64,000 nucleotides of DNA from Chitinophagaceae bacterium (GTDB taxonomy: Bacteria; Bacteroidota; Bacteroidia; Chitinophagales; Chitinophagaceae), in NCBI GenBank assembly GCA_023251255.1, contig JAHEZD010000018.1, positions 1-64,000 on the forward strand, read 5' to 3'. This document shows, piece by piece, positions 61,915-64,000 of the stretch. Position numbers and translations under genes: made by a program. Each line of letters opens with the position of its first letter. Position 1 is the first letter of the stretch. The notes under the pieces were generated by a model that saw nothing but the letters and a program-made list of their open reading frames with translations, did no database searches and was not told the DNA's origin.

Positions 61915-63195
61915 TTAGGGTTTAAAAATGGCTTGGGATGAATGTTTCAGTTGAACGGACAGTATGTCCAGTTCGCGTACAGCAGTTCTGAACTGGAGAC
62001 CATACCGCAACAGTTCCTTATTGAGTGCCTCCATGTTTTGCAGGTTTGCCACTTGCAGTTGCAGGTCCACCTTTCCTGTATAACCTGTAGCATCCAAAAA
62101 GATGGGCGGGGGAGCCGATCCACTGACACCTTTATTGAGTGCACTTAGGAAAACGGATAATGGTTTGTTGATGAACAGGAAAGGCCCATTGTCCTTGGGC
62201 AGCAGGTTCACGATGGCCTTGCCGGCTTTGGAGGCAATCAGGCTGTCGTTCTTGGTTATCCTTACAAGTACATAACAGGGCATTTTCATTTTGACCATGG
62301 ATGCATGCAGCGGAAGGGACAGGTTGATGCATTGTAGCAGGCTTTCCATCACGTAGTGCCTGCTCAAGCTTATGGGGCCCATGAAATCGAAACAGTAAGC
62401 GCCAGCAGGGACAGCCCATTGGCTGTAACTTAATTGCTGGCCCAGGCTATCGGTTGCCACGATCCTGTTGAAATAGGGTATGCCCGATGCTGTTTGGAGA
62501 AGCTGTGGTAGCGGCACATTCTGCCACCAGTAGCGTATGAAGGAACTGTCCCTCGCAATGCTGGTACCACTGTTCAAGGGCCTGTTCGGTAATGCCTTGG
62601 TGAATACCGTATTGACCAGTGCGTGTTCCTGTATTTCTTCCGTACCGATGCCACTTTTTTTCACATGGAATTCATCCTTTAAAGGAAGGTTGAGTGGCCT
62701 ACCCAGTAACAGGTTGTCAATAACCTGGCTGGTGATGTTACCAGCATCTGTAATGGCCATCACTGTTCCACTGGCATCCAGGCAAACAATATGTGGTATG
62801 GTCCTGTGGGGGAAGAAATGGTGGAGGGATGTGTCAGCAGCGGTTACAAGCATGCTGGTATGCTGCAGGTAGGCATTCTTTTTTATGAAGGCCCTGATTT
62901 TTGCCTCGGGTTCATAACCAATTGCAATAAACTGTACCTTGTTGCCAAACTGGTTTTGCAGGCTGTCAAAATGTGGCAGGGCCTTTAGGCAACTACCGCA
63001 CCAGGAGCCAAAGAACTCCAGCACAACGGGCCTGCTTTTAAAAGAAGATAGTTGGATTTCGGAAAACGGGGCATTGAGTACATGCCTGATGGCAACATCA
63101 GGTACCTTATCGCCAATGGATAATGGCGTTGATTGTGCCGGGGCCGTGCCAAATAAAAGGCATAGCACCAGCAGTAAGCTAAATGAACGGGTCAT
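61915..63195 (-). CDS. Exported TlpA-like thioredoxin-fold protein
   Basis: The protein has 426 residues from the ATG at 63195, which opens a signal peptide (RSFSLLLVLCLLFGTAPAQ). An upstream in-frame stretch to 63342 lacks coding character. A TlpA/AhpC-TSA-type domain covers about 24-170: SIGDKVPDV, then FFGSWCGSCLKALPHF with the redox pair Cys66/Cys69, and the cis-proline segment RTIPHIVCLD. The C-terminal part of about 250 residues is specific to Bacteroidota redoxins associated with SusC/D systems and has no other domain that I can name. It acts in the periplasm, perhaps maintaining cysteines of the transport pair or its cargo. Confidence 0.86.
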   Translation of the reverse strand: MTRSFSLLLVLCLLFGTAPAQSTPLSIGDKVPDVAIRHVLNAPFSEIQLSSFKSRPVVLEFFGSWCGSCLKALPHFDSLQNQFGNKVQFIAIGYEPEAKIRAFIKKNAYLQHTSMLVTAADTSLHHFFPHRTIPHIVCLDASGTVMAITDAGNITSQVIDNLLLGRPLNLPLKDEFHVKKSGIGTEEIQEHALVNTVFTKALPNRPLNSGTSIARDSSFIRYWWQNVPLPQLLQTASGIPYFNRIVATDSLGQQLSYSQWAVPAGAYCFDFMGPISLSRHYVMESLLQCINLSLPLHASMVKMKMPCYVLVRITKNDSLIASKAGKAIVNLLPKDNGPFLFINKPLSVFLSALNKGVSGSAPPPIFLDATGYTGKVDLQLQVANLQNMEALNKELLRYGLQFRTAVRELDILSVQLKHSSQAIFKP

Positions 63196-63714
63196 TGCAG
63201 TTAGTTGTATAGTAAACAATAGCGTTGGTAATAGGCGGGGAATCCTGCCTGTTGGGGTGCTTGCAACTAAACCGGGTTCTTCGGTTTCTTGATAAAATTT
63301 GTTTTGAGCAATACCAGACCGGCGCCCTTTATAAAATAGCATTTGCAGCGTGGGGAGGAATATTTTTTCCTAACGTGGTAAATGGCCAAATGCAAAACAG
63401 CCATGAGCCGCCCAGTGAGTGCAGGTAATGTATAGTAAATGTGGAGAACTGCAGACTTGAATGGGTTGGGGGAAACAGGAAATGCAGGGCCTTTTCTTTC
63501 ATTACTGGGACCTGGCCATATTTCCCGATAATAAAATAGGCAGCCACATTTTACAGTGTTGCAGTTGATTGTTCCCTGTTCCATACGTTGAATTTCTCAG
63601 GTTCGTACAGCAATGAAACGGTAAACAACTATGGAAACAAATATAATGGAAAAAAAGTAAATGGCATACATGTGTACCAAGATATTTTTTTTTCTTGATT
63701 TAATTCAGCCCTGA
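63196..63714. other. Intergenic region between divergent genes, no gene seen
   Basis: This stretch of 519 bases separates the TlpA-SusC-SusD operon from a divergent XRE regulator, so it should hold both promoters. The only -7-like match is CAAATATA at 63638-63645, read as TATATTTG on the minus strand, which would give a leader of more than 400 bases and lacks a -33 partner. No RNA gene or strong hairpin is evident. Confidence 0.5.
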
Positions 63715-64000
63715 ATGAACAATCAAGAAAACATAGCTCCCATAGACAAGTATGTGATCGATTTTGTGAGGGACCTGCGAACGGAGAAACAATTGACACA
63801 GGATGATATTGCCAATATTATTGAACTATCAAGGTCGTTTGTAAAGAATATCGAAAGCATTAACAGCAGGGCCAAATACAATATTCGGCACATCAATGCT
63901 TTGGCAGATTATTTCAATATGTCGCCACGTGAGTTCTTTCCGGAAAAAGCATTTCCCGTGAGCATTGCCAAGGACAGGAAAATGGCCAACCCTGTAAAGA
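63715..64000 (+). CDS. XRE-family helix-turn-helix regulator (3' end outside window)
   Basis: An ATG at 63715 opens a frame that stays open to the right edge (95 residues). Residues 10-75 form a Cro/C1-type helix-turn-helix: FVRDLRTEKQLTQDDIANII, then SRSFVKNIESINSRAKYNIR, and HINALADYFNMSPREFFPEK. The recognition helix starts near SRSFVKNIE. It is divergent from the TlpA-SusC-SusD operon and might regulate it or act on unrelated targets. It is cut by the window, so total length and any C-terminal sensor part are unknown. Confidence 0.85.
   Translation, partial: MNNQENIAPIDKYVIDFVRDLRTEKQLTQDDIANIIELSRSFVKNIESINSRAKYNIRHINALADYFNMSPREFFPEKAFPVSIAKDRKMANPVK

Noticed and set aside
1-64000. tRNA or rRNA genes
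   Set aside because: The gaps were read for tRNA-like acceptor ends and T-arm patterns and none was convincing; a covariance-model scan (tRNAscan-SE) would settle it.

Overview
The window reads as a chromosomal stretch of a Bacteroidota bacterium, most likely of the Chitinophagaceae/Sphingobacteriia type. It carries a SusC/SusD pair with a TlpA-like redoxin, TonB-dependent receptors with carboxypeptidase-regulatory-like domains, an HYC_CC_PP-type small protein, -7 boxes of the TAnnTTTG form, and almost no purine-rich Shine-Dalgarno sequences. No rRNA, tRNA or CRISPR array was seen. The family assignment is inference from gene families.

Positions 1-37350 form one continuous plus-strand surface-polysaccharide locus. 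It opens with the tail of a short-chain dehydrogenase and two family 2 glycosyltransferases. A tightly overlapping block (3922-8833) follows: two FdtA-like sugar ketoisomerases, an acyl carrier protein, an AMP-forming acyl ligase, an SDR, a hexapeptide acyltransferase and a DegT-type sugar aminotransferase. Read together, these suggest a 3-amino-3,6-dideoxyhexose whose amine is acylated from a dedicated carrier protein. NeuB- and NeuC-like enzymes (8847-11009) add a nonulosonic acid branch. Wzm/Wzt-type ABC export proteins follow, then a long run of glycosyltransferases, two asparagine-synthase-like amidotransferases, an FkbM methyltransferase, an O-antigen polymerase/ligase-like membrane protein and a GNAT. 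The locus ends with a second sugar aminotransferase, a PglC-like initiating phosphoglycosyl transferase, a PglF/WbpM-like 4,6-dehydratase and a PHP-type tyrosine phosphatase.

After the locus (37350-39404) the DNA holds hairpins, a clear 3' remnant of a group II intron (a 34-nt domain V), an aquaporin gene, three copies of a palindromic repeat and a perfect 52-bp palindrome. From 43429 down to 39405 the minus strand carries four exported cysteine-rich proteins: an HYC_CC_PP protein, an HMA protein, a two-repeat heavy-metal-binding protein, and a TonB-dependent receptor with an HMA domain fused to its N terminus. They look like an envelope copper/heavy-metal handling set. An M16 peptidase, a tryptophan 2,3-dioxygenase and a small FUSC-like membrane protein follow.

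An AT-rich island (about 48.4-53.1 kb) holds a TOTE-type primase-helicase and an AlbA_2/Schlafen-type ATP-binding regulator. It is bounded by an 18-bp inverted repeat and contains 11-bp tandem repeats; it resembles a conflict or defence island. Next come a TPR gene split by an in-frame stop, a homologue of the peptidyl-hydroxyglycine alpha-amidating lyase, and a DUF4272 gene split at an ATGA junction. The window closes with a TlpA-SusC-SusD operon ended by a strong terminator, and the start of an XRE-family regulator cut by the right edge.
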